A stretch of DNA of 9,599 bases from an uncultured Bacteroidota bacterium (GCA_903888655.1 CAISUR010000599.1:1-9599); one strand, 5' to 3'; positions 1-5,933 are shown, numbered from the stretch's first letter. Made by a program: numbers and translations. Notes: generated by a model not told the origin, from the sequence alone.

Positions 1-1
1 C

Positions 2-451
2 AAATTTCAAAATAACACTCAATTTTTTGGAAGTCTAAATTGGAAGCATAATTTTTATTTGAATAGCAAGAATATTGTAAACCTCAAAAGTCAGAGTTAT
101 TATCTGCAAAGCGATGACTATATTATTAACGAATTATATAGATTTGGAGGCATCAATTCCATAAGAGGATTCAATGAAAATGCGCTTCAAGGCACTATGT
201 TTTCATCACTCTTAACCGAATACCGATATGTACTTTCCCCAAGTATTTATGTGCATTCTATCATGGACTTTGCCTACTTTCAAGATAAAACCTCCAACCT
301 AAAAGGTAATTTATTAGGACTTGGTTTTGGGTTCGGAATATTAACCAAAAACGGACTTTTAAATCTAGTATACGCCAACGGAAGTACCAAAGATCAAGCC
401 ATCAAACTCTCCAACTCTATTGTACATATCAGTTTGAAAGCCAACTTTTAA
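2..451 (+). CDS. C-terminal fragment of an Omp85/surface-antigen-type outer-membrane beta-barrel protein (5' truncated by window edge)
   Basis: The frame is open from base 2 with no stop, so the gene starts before the window. The TTG at 59 is only an internal Leu codon. The visible 149 residues are alternating polar and aromatic strands such as a barrel would have. They include GGINSIRGFNEN, where IRGF (fragment residues 54-57) matches the (V/I)RG(F/Y) motif in the lumenal loop of Omp85 (BamA/TamA) barrels. A glycine-rich strand (LLGLGFGFGI) follows, and the last strand ends in Phe (HISLKANF), the usual barrel C-terminus recognised by the BAM machinery. By family these proteins sit in the outer membrane and insert or export proteins. 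Which subfamily this is cannot be decided without the N-terminal POTRA region. It is followed by an 87-base spacer and then rlmB on the same strand. Confidence 0.7.
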   Translation, partial: KFQNNTQFFGSLNWKHNFYLNSKNIVNLKSQSYYLQSDDYIINELYRFGGINSIRGFNENALQGTMFSSLLTEYRYVLSPSIYVHSIMDFAYFQDKTSNLKGNLLGLGFGFGILTKNGLLNLVYANGSTKDQAIKLSNSIVHISLKANF

Positions 452-453
452 GA

Positions 454-523
454 AATTACGAATTGTGAATTACGAATTATGATGATTTCACGATTTTTAA
501 TTCTTAATTTATAATTCCTAATT
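454..523. repeat. AT-rich intergenic repeat with inverted arm, 5' of rlmB
   Basis: Two tandem 14-mers at 454-467 and 468-481 match at 13 of 14 positions, with core AATTACGAATT. An inverted copy of the second unit lies at 511-523 and is complementary to 468-480 at 12 of 13 positions. The arms could fold into a hairpin with a loop of about 30 bases after the outer-membrane gene's stop. It may serve as its terminator, or it may be a dispersed intergenic repeat. The repeat itself is plain; the function is inference. Confidence 0.6.
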
Positions 524-526
524 AAC

Positions 527-534
527 TACCTTTG
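527..534 (+). promoter_or_regulatory. Bacteroidota -7 box TACCTTTG upstream of rlmB
   Basis: TACCTTTG is an exact match to the Bacteroidota sigma-A -7 consensus TAnnTTTG and ends four bases before the rlmB ATG at 539. A start 5-7 bases downstream would fall at about 539-541, on the start codon itself, giving a leaderless or almost leaderless message. No clear -33 TTG box was seen at the right distance. Confidence 0.55.
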
Positions 535-538
535 CGAC

Positions 539-1273
539 ATGGAAAAAGAAAACCAAATCTTCGGAATTAGAGCCATTATAGAAGCGATTAACGCTGGAAA
601 AGAAATCGATAAAGTATTCGTTCAGAGCGATGCCCAAAGCGAATTGATGCAGGAATTGATGAAAGCGATGAAAAAACATAGCGTTAATTTTTCGTATGTT
701 CCAGTAGAAAAACTCAACCGATTAACCCCCAATAACCATCAAGGCGCTGTGGCAACTATTGCGCCAATAACGTTTGTAAAACTTGAAACTCTGGTCGATA
801 GCGTTGTAGAAAGCGGCAAAATGCCCTTGTTTTTAATTTTAGACCAATTGAGTGATGCTCGAAATTTTGGCGCCATCATTAGAACTGCCGAATGTACTGG
901 CGTTGACGGAATCATTGTGCAAAAAACAGGTGCTGCACCCGTTAACGGCGATACCGTAAAAACCTCTGCCGGAGCCGTTTTCAACGTGCCAATTTGCAAA
1001 GTCGATCACATCAAAGACGCTATTTTTTACCTTCAAGGAAGCGGCATCAAAACCGTTGCAGCTACCGAAAAAACCGAAGACAGCATTTACGATATTACGC
1101 TAAACGAACCCGTAGCCATCATCATGGGAAGCGAAGACCGCGGTATCAATCCGTCGGTACTAAAAATTGTCGATGCCAAAGCGAAGTTACCCATGTTCGG
1201 AACCATAGGTTCATTGAATGTTTCTGTGGCTTGTGGAGCATTTTTATATGAGGCTGTGAGGCAGAGACAATAA
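539..1273 (+). CDS. rlmB: 23S rRNA (guanosine-2'-O-)-methyltransferase RlmB (SpoU/TrmH family)
   Basis: By family this enzyme transfers a methyl group from S-adenosylmethionine to the 2'-OH of G2251 (E. coli numbering) in the peptidyl-transferase loop of 23S rRNA. The 244 residues match the usual RlmB length. An N-terminal substrate-binding domain (about 1-75, beginning NQIFGIRAIIEAI) precedes the SPOUT trefoil-knot domain. All three SPOUT motifs are present: DQLSDARNFGAIIRTAE (102-118, with N109 and R115), IIMGSEDRGI (195-203 region) and GSLNVSVACG (224-233). The ATG at 539 puts the family's N-terminal motif at residue 6, so the start is secure although no Shine-Dalgarno is present. It lies downstream of the outer-membrane gene but probably has its own promoter. 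Downstream is a strong terminator shared with the convergent rhomboid gene. A distinction from TrmH-type tRNA methylases rests on overall resemblance. Confidence 0.93.
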   Translation: MEKENQIFGIRAIIEAINAGKEIDKVFVQSDAQSELMQELMKAMKKHSVNFSYVPVEKLNRLTPNNHQGAVATIAPITFVKLETLVDSVVESGKMPLFLILDQLSDARNFGAIIRTAECTGVDGIIVQKTGAAPVNGDTVKTSAGAVFNVPICKVDHIKDAIFYLQGSGIKTVAATEKTEDSIYDITLNEPVAIIMGSEDRGINPSVLKIVDAKAKLPMFGTIGSLNVSVACGAFLYEAVRQRQ

Positions 1274-1298
1274 ATATTTTAAATTAGAAGCGAAAGGC

Positions 1299-1396
1299 TT
1301 GGGCATTTTCAGCCATCCTTATTCCCGCTATACATTACAATAAAAAAGGGCTCCAAAAACTGGAACCCTTTTTTATTTTCATTTCTATCGGGGCTA
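1299..1396 (-). ncRNA. Structured RNA element, copy 1 (flavobacterial, Flavo-1-like), 3' of the rhomboid gene
   Basis: Read on the minus strand, the element starts about ten bases after the rhomboid stop codon. It has AGCCCCGAT (1395-1387), a long inner hairpin (1374-1342), then TAGCGGGAA (1330-1322) and ATGG...CCCAA (1316-1299). The outer stem pairs CCCG (1392-1389) with CGGG (1327-1324). A short TGG/CCA stem (1315-1313 with 1302-1300) sits in the 3' part. The same order of motifs recurs on the plus strand at 8839-8913 with a compensatory pair change. From memory this frame recurs between genes in Flavobacteria and resembles the Flavo-1 structured RNA motif. The role is unknown, and it could be a 3' UTR element or an independent RNA. 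Confidence 0.6.
1342..1374. terminator. Bidirectional intrinsic terminator between convergent rlmB and rhomboid genes
   Basis: AGGG-C-TCCA (1347-1355) pairs with TGGA-A-CCCT (1361-1369) around a five-base AAAAC loop, with one C/A mismatch. The stem is flanked by A6 (1342-1347) and T6 (1369-1374), so it gives a U-tract on either strand. It lies between the 3' ends of rlmB (1273) and the rhomboid gene (1406) and can end both transcripts. It is also the inner hairpin of the minus-strand structured RNA element. Confidence 0.85.
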
Positions 1397-1405
1397 GATT
1401 GTAAT

Positions 1406-2197
1406 TTATTCGCTTACTTGTTCATCTTCTTTATGCTCCTTAAAAACATAGACATATTGAATCGGCGGCGAAACAACTTCTTCTTCCACCACTTCAAGTT
1501 CTTCGGGTTTTGGCAGATTCACAAAATTACCGTTTTCATCAAAGCGTTTCATAAAAGCATCTTCTTGTGGATTGAAATCGGGTTTTTCCCATTCATATTG
1601 AATATCTTTTACATAATCTGGCGTTTTGAATTGCATAGCAAATACAAATCCTGTTAGCAATCCAGCTAAATGCCCTTCCCAAGAGATGGAGCTTTCACCC
1701 ACAATTTCAGGTTGCGGAAAAACATACCAAATCATTCCTCCATATAATAAAACTACTGCAAAAGACAAGGCCATCAATCGATAATATTGTGTCCGCAATC
1801 CTTTAAAGAAAATAAACGAAACCAATACATAAATCAAACTACTCGCACCAATATGATAGGATTCCCGACCAATAATCCAGGTCATCATTCCCGAAAGTAA
1901 AATGCCGTAGACCAAAACTTTCAAAGAGACTTCTCTGTAAAAATAAATCAATGCCGTACTTAAAATAAAAAGCGGCAATGAATTGCTGGCAATATGATTC
2001 AAATCGCCATGTAAAAACGGACTAAAAACAACACCTTGCAATCCCGAAAAAGTTCGCGGTAAAATTCCGTGTTCGTTTAAATGCAAATGAAACGAATTAT
2101 CTACATAAAACCAAAACCAAATCAAAAGCAACATAAACGATGGAATAATCCATGTTGTTGGCGAAAATTTAAAATGGTTAAGTTCGTTGTTGCTCAT
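1406..2197 (-). CDS. Rhomboid-family intramembrane serine protease
   Basis: By family, rhomboids cleave transmembrane substrates within the lipid bilayer using a Ser-His dyad. The 263 residues show about six hydrophobic segments (roughly 14-32, 73-88, 93-110, 117-133, 141-160, 175-190). Between the first two is the family motif HGDLNHIASN (H63, H68, N72). The catalytic serine motif GxSx is GASS (117-120, S119) at the start of a membrane segment. The catalytic histidine is in WEGHLAG (H176), followed by the glycines that pack against the serine helix. The last 70 or so residues form a hydrophilic, acidic tail (PEELEVVEEEVV) predicted to lie outside the membrane. The final GASS residue differs from the more usual GASG/GxSG, but Ser and His are intact, so it is probably active. 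ATG at 2197 gives the first segment its natural length. The substrate cannot be inferred. Confidence 0.88.
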   Translation of the reverse strand: MSNNELNHFKFSPTTWIIPSFMLLLIWFWFYVDNSFHLHLNEHGILPRTFSGLQGVVFSPFLHGDLNHIASNSLPLFILSTALIYFYREVSLKVLVYGILLSGMMTWIIGRESYHIGASSLIYVLVSFIFFKGLRTQYYRLMALSFAVVLLYGGMIWYVFPQPEIVGESSISWEGHLAGLLTGFVFAMQFKTPDYVKDIQYEWEKPDFNPQEDAFMKRFDENGNFVNLPKPEELEVVEEEVVSPPIQYVYVFKEHKEDEQVSE

Positions 2198-2214
2198 TTT
2201 TTATTACAATTAAG

Positions 2215-2240
2215 CACCTCGACTGCGCTCGGCTTGACAA
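2215..2240. repeat. Locally GC-rich dispersed-repeat-like segment in the rhomboid leader
   Basis: A GC-rich block of about 26 bases, centred on TCGACTGCGCTCGG, stands out sharply from AT-rich spacer on both sides. It lies 18-43 bases upstream of the rhomboid start, downstream of that gene's putative -7 box. It resembles a short repeat scattered between genes in many Bacteroidota genomes (from memory). A small CGA/TCG dyad (2220-2222 with 2229-2231) is present. The function is unknown. Confidence 0.4.
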
Positions 2241-2249
2241 ATCATCTAT

Positions 2250-2257
2250 CAAAAATA
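2250..2257 (-). promoter_or_regulatory. Putative -7 box TATTTTTG for the rhomboid gene
   Basis: On the minus strand TATTTTTG fits the Bacteroidota consensus TAnnTTTG. It would start transcription near 2244 and give a leader of about 45 bases containing the GC-rich segment. No -33 TTG was seen at 17-23 bases, so this is a one-box prediction. Confidence 0.35.
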
Positions 2258-2301
2258 CAACCAATAATCTTTTAATGCTATTTTGTCATATCAACTTGAA
2301 A

Positions 2302-2438
2302 ATTTGAAAATGAGATAATTTGAAAATTACTTTAAAAATGATTTATAATAATTAAATTTGTAGAGTGCTCGATTGAATTGAATTAGTTTCCAAATTCATT
2401 GTGCATTTTCAAATCTCCAAATTATTACATTTTAAAAT
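2302..2438. repeat. Inverted repeat pair bracketing the rarA promoter region
   Basis: The 21-base arm at 2302-2322 (ATTTGAAAATG...ATAATTTG) is complementary to 2418-2438 at 18 of 21 positions. The 95 bases between the arms hold the putative rarA -7 box. The left arm continues a run of TTGAAAATTTGAAAAT-type short direct repeats (from about 2295). The right arm lies in the predicted 5' leader of rarA, ending four bases before its ATG. Arms this far apart and this AT-rich look more like a miniature dispersed repeat than a terminator. Confidence 0.55.
2353..2360 (+). promoter_or_regulatory. Putative -7 box TAAATTTG for rarA
   Basis: TAAATTTG is an exact match to TAnnTTTG and would start transcription near 2366, leaving a leader of about 77 bases before the rarA ATG. 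The nearest upstream TTTG (2319-2322) is 30 bases away, longer than the usual 17-23, so the -33 element is weak or absent. Confidence 0.4.
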
Positions 2439-2442
2439 TAAA

Positions 2443-3720
2443 ATGGAAGCACCATTAGCCGAACGTATTCGTCCACAAAAATTAGAAGATTATATTAGTC
2501 AATTGCATTTGGTTGGACCGAGTGGCTCCCTGACACAACAAATTGCGCGTGGTGTAATTCCATCGATGGTTTTTTGGGGCTCACCAGGTACCGGAAAAAC
2601 TACTTTAGCACAAATTATTGCCAAACAAAGTCAGCGGCCTTTTTACGAATTAAGTGCTATAAATTCTGGTGTAAAAGACATTCGTGATGTAATCGAAAAA
2701 GCCAAACAAAGCGGTGGCTTATTCACGGCTAAAAACCCAATTTTGTTTATTGACGAGATTCATCGTTTTAGCAAATCACAACAAGATTCACTTTTGGCAG
2801 CCGTTGAAAAAGGTTGGGTGACTTTAATTGGTGCAACCACTGAAAATCCTAGTTTTGAAGTAATTCCGGCGTTATTGTCACGTTGTCAGGTGTATGTTTT
2901 AAATCCGTTTTCCAAAGACGATTTGTTGTCGCTTTTGGATAGAGCGATGAAACAAGACGTTTTCATTTCGTCTAAAAAAATCAAAATCAAAGAGTCGGAA
3001 GCTTTGTTGCGGCTTTCAGGTGGCGACGGTCGCAAACTATTGAATATTTTCGAATTGATTGTAAACGCCAGTCCAGAAGGTCAAATTACAATTACCAACG
3101 ATAAAGTATTAGAATTAGTTCAGCAAAACACTGTGCTTTACGACAAAACGGGTGAACAGCATTACGATATTGTTTCAGCATTTATTAAATCGATTCGTGG
3201 CAGTGATCCCAATGGTGCCGTTTATTGGTTAGCGCGCATGATTGAAGGTGGTGAAGATGTCAAATTCATTGCCCGTCGCATGCTTATTTTATCCAGTGAA
3301 GATATCGGAAATGCCAATCCGACTGCGTTCATTATGGCTAACAATACCTTTCAAGCCGTTTCTGCCATTGGTTACCCCGAAAGCAGAATTATTTTGAGTC
3401 AGTGTGCCGTTTATTTAGCAACTTCTCCAAAAAGCAATGCGAGTTATATGGCAATTGGTGAAGCGCAGGCATTGGTAAAACAAACCGGAGACTTACCTGT
3501 TCCTATTCATTTAAGAAATGCACCAACCAAATTAATGAAAGAATTAGGTTATGGAGATGAATACCAATATTCGCACAATTATGCAAATAATTTTATTGAG
3601 CAAGAATATTTACCCGATGCCATTAAAGAAACAAAATTTTACGATCCTGGAAATAATTCTCGTGAAAACGGAACGAGAGAATTTTTAAAAAACCGTTGGA
3701 AAGATAAATACGGCTATTAG
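2443..3720 (+). CDS. rarA: Replication-associated recombination protein A (RarA/MgsA/WRNIP1 family AAA+ ATPase)
   Basis: RarA-family clamp-loader-like ATPases act at stalled replication forks. This protein has 425 residues, the usual length. It opens with the family signature PLAERIRPQKLEDYISQ. Walker A is GSPGTGKTT (46-54; Ser replaces the usual Pro of GPPGTGKT). Walker B is LFIDEIHRF (101-109, D104/E105), sensor 1 is GATTENP (130-136), and the arginine-finger SRC motif has R147. The C-terminal half is the RarA tetramerisation region, with SAFIKSIRGSDPNGAVYWLARM and the conserved RRMLILSSEDIGNANP stretch. The ATG at 2443 is chosen because it places the family N-terminus correctly; an in-frame GTG at 2401 would add 14 residues translated from the spacer repeat. 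Its TAG is interlocked with the TAA of the convergent gene, with no room for a terminator. Confidence 0.95.
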   Translation: MEAPLAERIRPQKLEDYISQLHLVGPSGSLTQQIARGVIPSMVFWGSPGTGKTTLAQIIAKQSQRPFYELSAINSGVKDIRDVIEKAKQSGGLFTAKNPILFIDEIHRFSKSQQDSLLAAVEKGWVTLIGATTENPSFEVIPALLSRCQVYVLNPFSKDDLLSLLDRAMKQDVFISSKKIKIKESEALLRLSGGDGRKLLNIFELIVNASPEGQITITNDKVLELVQQNTVLYDKTGEQHYDIVSAFIKSIRGSDPNGAVYWLARMIEGGEDVKFIARRMLILSSEDIGNANPTAFIMANNTFQAVSAIGYPESRIILSQCAVYLATSPKSNASYMAIGEAQALVKQTGDLPVPIHLRNAPTKLMKELGYGDEYQYSHNYANNFIEQEYLPDAIKETKFYDPGNNSRENGTREFLKNRWKDKYGY

Positions 3721-4478
3721 AAATTTACGATCAAAATTGGTTCTGAAACCAGCTTTCCTTCTTTGTAATATTCAAAAAACCAACTGCCTATTTTTTTTAA
3801 CAAAACCCCTGAATAATTGTCTTTACTGGCAATGTAACAATCAATAGAAGACGTTTTGTAAATCGTCATTACATACTGTGGCACATTAGTATTATTAGTG
3901 AGCAGTTGAAATCCGTTTTCGCCAAAAGTTTTGGCAAAAAGGAGGGGCGAAGATTGTATAGATGGTTTTACTTCTTCTGACTTTGGTGTATCAATTTTAG
4001 TTTTTATACCGGTTTGTGCTGGTTCACCAATCATCCCTAAACTCTTTTCTGAAGCTTGAAATTTATGCATTCTCAAAACACCAAAATTATCAAAAGCCAT
4101 ACGCAAGGCTTCATTATAAGCAACAGGATATTCTTTCTCTTTACTAGTTCCTTCTACCGATGTGGCTAGAATATTATTTTTACAATCTTTAATTACCACT
4201 TTCAATTTAGTGGTAAACATGTTGCTGTTGTTTACTAGATCAATAAAAATTTTGTTGCAATTAGTTGCTGCAAAATCTGTTGGATAGGTTTCATTGCCAT
4301 AGTAAGTTTCAAAACCATATTTTTGAAGATACATTTTGGTCAACAAATTCAAGTTATACTGGTTCTCTTCTTTCAAAAAAGAGAATTTAGCTGGAACCAA
4401 AGCATATTTGTACTCATTCAGATTTTGAGAAAATCCAACAGCAGAAAACAATAATAACAAAATAATATATCTTTTCAT
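3717..4478 (-). CDS. Exported protein of unknown function (Flavobacteriaceae-type hypothetical)
   Basis: I do not recognise a named family. The 253-residue protein begins with a clear signal peptide: MKRYIILLLLFSAVGFSQ has a Lys/Arg start, a Leu-rich core and a likely cleavage after the SAVGFSQ region. There is no lipobox cysteine and no further membrane segment, so it should be periplasmic or outer-membrane associated. A first domain (about 20-140) has alternating strands and helices. A Pro/Ser/Lys-rich linker (about 150-180, KIDTPKSEEVKPSIQSSP) follows, then a short C-terminal strand-rich domain (about 185-253) ending FFEYYKEGKLVSEPILIVNF. Its ATG shares a base with the upstream phosphatase gene's stop (TAATG), implying translational coupling as the last gene of the radC cluster. 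Its 3' end overlaps rarA by four bases in opposite orientation. Confidence 0.8.
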   Translation of the reverse strand: MKRYIILLLLFSAVGFSQNLNEYKYALVPAKFSFLKEENQYNLNLLTKMYLQKYGFETYYGNETYPTDFAATNCNKIFIDLVNNSNMFTTKLKVVIKDCKNNILATSVEGTSKEKEYPVAYNEALRMAFDNFGVLRMHKFQASEKSLGMIGEPAQTGIKTKIDTPKSEEVKPSIQSSPLLFAKTFGENGFQLLTNNTNVPQYVMTIYKTSSIDCYIASKDNYSGVLLKKIGSWFFEYYKEGKLVSEPILIVNF

Positions 4479-5161
4479 TACAGGTATTTTTTCAGTTCAA
4501 TTAAGTGATTTATTTGTATGATATGATTCGGAATTTCAATTTTACTTTCGTTAAAAAATATAGCATCTATTCCAAAATTTAATGCTCCATTCACATCGGC
4601 ATCAATACAATCGCCAATCATAATGCTATTCTGCTTTTCTACATTGGCTTGTGTTAAAGCGTATTCAAATATTTTAGGATTCGGTTTTTTTACTCCAGCC
4701 ATTTCCGAATTGGTTACCGAGATAAAATAATCGGCAATTCCCGAATTTTTCAATTTTTTATACTGTACATCAGCAAAACCATTGGTTATAATGTGTAATT
4801 TATATTTCGAATTCAAATAGTCTAATACTTCTTTAGCGCCTTCAAAAAGCAAATTGTTTTCGGGTAAATACGTAATGTAATCAATTGCCATTTGATGAAT
4901 ATCATTATCAGAAATGTTATAATTTAAAACATCAAACGAATCTTTCAAACGTTTGTAGCGCAATTCATCGTGCGATATTTTATCGACTTGATACAACTTC
5001 CAACACGCTTGATTGATGGGTGCATAAACTGATACAAATTCTTTGGTATCAACATTAGGATGTTGTTCTTTAAAAATCTTATCGAATGCCAATTCAGAAT
5101 TTTTATCAAAATCCCAAAGCGTATGATCTAAATCGAAAAAAATATCAGTAATCTGATTCAT
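4478..5161 (-). CDS. yjjG: YjjG-family HAD phosphatase (probable noncanonical pyrimidine nucleotidase)
   Basis: HAD enzymes of this subgroup dephosphorylate small phosphorylated substrates; E. coli YjjG is a 5'-nucleotidase that clears noncanonical pyrimidine nucleotides. The 227 residues show all four HAD motifs. Motif I is DLDHTLWD (D10 nucleophile, D12 acid/base). Motif II is IITNGF (T126). Motif III is GVKKP (K159). Motif IV is MIGDCIDADVNGA (D184, D189). The helical C1-type cap (about 17-100) lies between motifs I and II. It is cytoplasmic, with no signal or membrane segment. It sits three bases after the radC stop and overlaps the start of the next gene by one base, so the three are probably one transcript. 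The exact substrate is inferred from the family, and a general HAD hydrolase (YfnB-like) remains possible. Confidence 0.88.
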   Translation of the reverse strand: MNQITDIFFDLDHTLWDFDKNSELAFDKIFKEQHPNVDTKEFVSVYAPINQACWKLYQVDKISHDELRYKRLKDSFDVLNYNISDNDIHQMAIDYITYLPENNLLFEGAKEVLDYLNSKYKLHIITNGFADVQYKKLKNSGIADYFISVTNSEMAGVKKPNPKIFEYALTQANVEKQNSIMIGDCIDADVNGALNFGIDAIFFNESKIEIPNHIIQINHLIELKKYL

Positions 5162-5164
5162 AAT

Positions 5165-5848
5165 TTAAAATATGCCTTCGTCGTTAAAACTGTAAAAACC
5201 CGTTTCTGTGATTATAATGTGATCCAATACTAAAATATCCAATTGTTGTCCTGCTAATTTAAGTTTTCTAGTTACTTCTTTATCGGCATCGCTCGCTTGC
5301 AGTTTTCCAGAAGGATGATTGTGTGTCAAAATTAACGAAGTTGCATTATATTCCAATGCTGTTTTAAAAATTATTCTGGTATCAACAACGGTTCCTGTTA
5401 ATCCTCCTTTTGATAATTGTGCTTTATAAAGCACTTTATTTGAATTATTAAGGTACAAAACCCAGAATTCTTCATGTGATAGTTCTCCAATAATGGGTTG
5501 CATGATTTCAAAAACGGCTTTACTGGAAGTAATTTTGTTTAATTCAATAGTTTCTTCTACTCGTCTTCTTCGCCCTAATTCTAAAGCAGCAGCAATTGAA
5601 ATGGCTTTGGCCTCACCTATTCCTTTAAATTCGGTAAGTTGTTGAATGGATAATTTTCCGAGTTGATTCAGATTATTATTAGTTGAAAATAAAATACGCT
5701 GGCATAATTGCACCGCGCTTTCATTCCGTGATCCAGAACCAATAAGAATAGCAAGTAATTCGGAATCAGATAAGGCTGCTTTACCTTTAAGGAGAAACTT
5801 TTCTCGAGGGCGATCGTCTTCAGCCCATTGATTGATTGGTGTATACAT
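5165..5848 (-). CDS. radC: RadC family protein (UPF0758, HhH plus JAMM/MPN+ domain)
   Basis: RadC proteins carry a metal-binding JAMM/MPN+ domain. The old assignment to DNA repair is not supported, and their biochemical role remains unclear. From ATG 5848 the protein is 227 residues. The start INQWAEDDRPREKFLLKG is the family signature. The helix-hairpin-helix is at about 71-95 (LTEFKGIGEAKAISIAAALELGRR). The JAMM motif is THNHPSG...SDAD, with H176, H178 and D189 as metal ligands and E126 or E127 in the SHEEFWVLYLN strand as the probable catalytic Glu. An in-frame TTG at 5875 would add nine residues, but it overlaps the putative promoter and I reject it. It is the first gene of a tight cluster with the YjjG-type phosphatase and an exported protein. 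It is divergent from the DUF1287 gene across a 94-base spacer. Confidence 0.93.
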   Translation of the reverse strand: MYTPINQWAEDDRPREKFLLKGKAALSDSELLAILIGSGSRNESAVQLCQRILFSTNNNLNQLGKLSIQQLTEFKGIGEAKAISIAAALELGRRRRVEETIELNKITSSKAVFEIMQPIIGELSHEEFWVLYLNNSNKVLYKAQLSKGGLTGTVVDTRIIFKTALEYNATSLILTHNHPSGKLQASDADKEVTRKLKLAGQQLDILVLDHIIITETGFYSFNDEGIF

Positions 5849-5872
5849 AATTATTTTGGCGTTTATAAAAGA

Positions 5873-5904
5873 CAAAGAAACTTATTTTTTTAATACGCTC
5901 AAAA
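5873..5904 (-). promoter_or_regulatory. Putative promoter of the radC cluster
   Basis: On the minus strand TTTTG (5904-5900) is followed after 19 bases by TTTCTTTG (5880-5873), which fits the -33 TTG / 17-23 bases / -7 TAnnTTTG layout of Bacteroidota with one mismatch (A to T) in the -7 box. The predicted start leaves a leader of about 20 bases before the ATG at 5848. Confidence 0.35.
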
Positions 5905-5917
5905 TAAAATGATTAAA

Positions 5918-5933
5918 ATTTCGTTATCGAAAT
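5918..5933. promoter_or_regulatory. Perfect dyad ATTTCG-TTAT-CGAAAT in the radC/DUF1287 divergent spacer
   Basis: A perfect six-base inverted repeat with a four-base loop ends ten bases before the DUF1287 ATG. It could be an operator site or a small hairpin in the leader. It is short and AT-rich, so chance occurrence is possible. Confidence 0.25.

Noticed and set aside
739..1251. Open frames on the minus strand (739-999, 839-1036) and in another plus frame (994-1251) inside rlmB
   Set aside because: They lie wholly within a well-supported gene, give no recognisable protein and are compositional shadows.
1418..1657. Plus-strand frame opposite the rhomboid C-terminal tail
   Set aside because: Phe/Ile/Lys-rich product is the antisense of the acidic tail codons, with no family resemblance.
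2081..2275. Plus-strand frame over the rhomboid start and spacer
   Set aside because: It is antisense to the rhomboid N-terminus and then crosses the GC-rich repeat, with no coding character.
2401..2442. GTG start giving rarA a 14-residue extension
   Set aside because: The extension is translated from the inverted-repeat arm, and the family N-terminus begins at the ATG at 2443.
5849..5875. TTG start giving radC nine extra residues
   Set aside because: It overlaps the putative -7 box, and known RadC proteins begin near the ATG at 5848.
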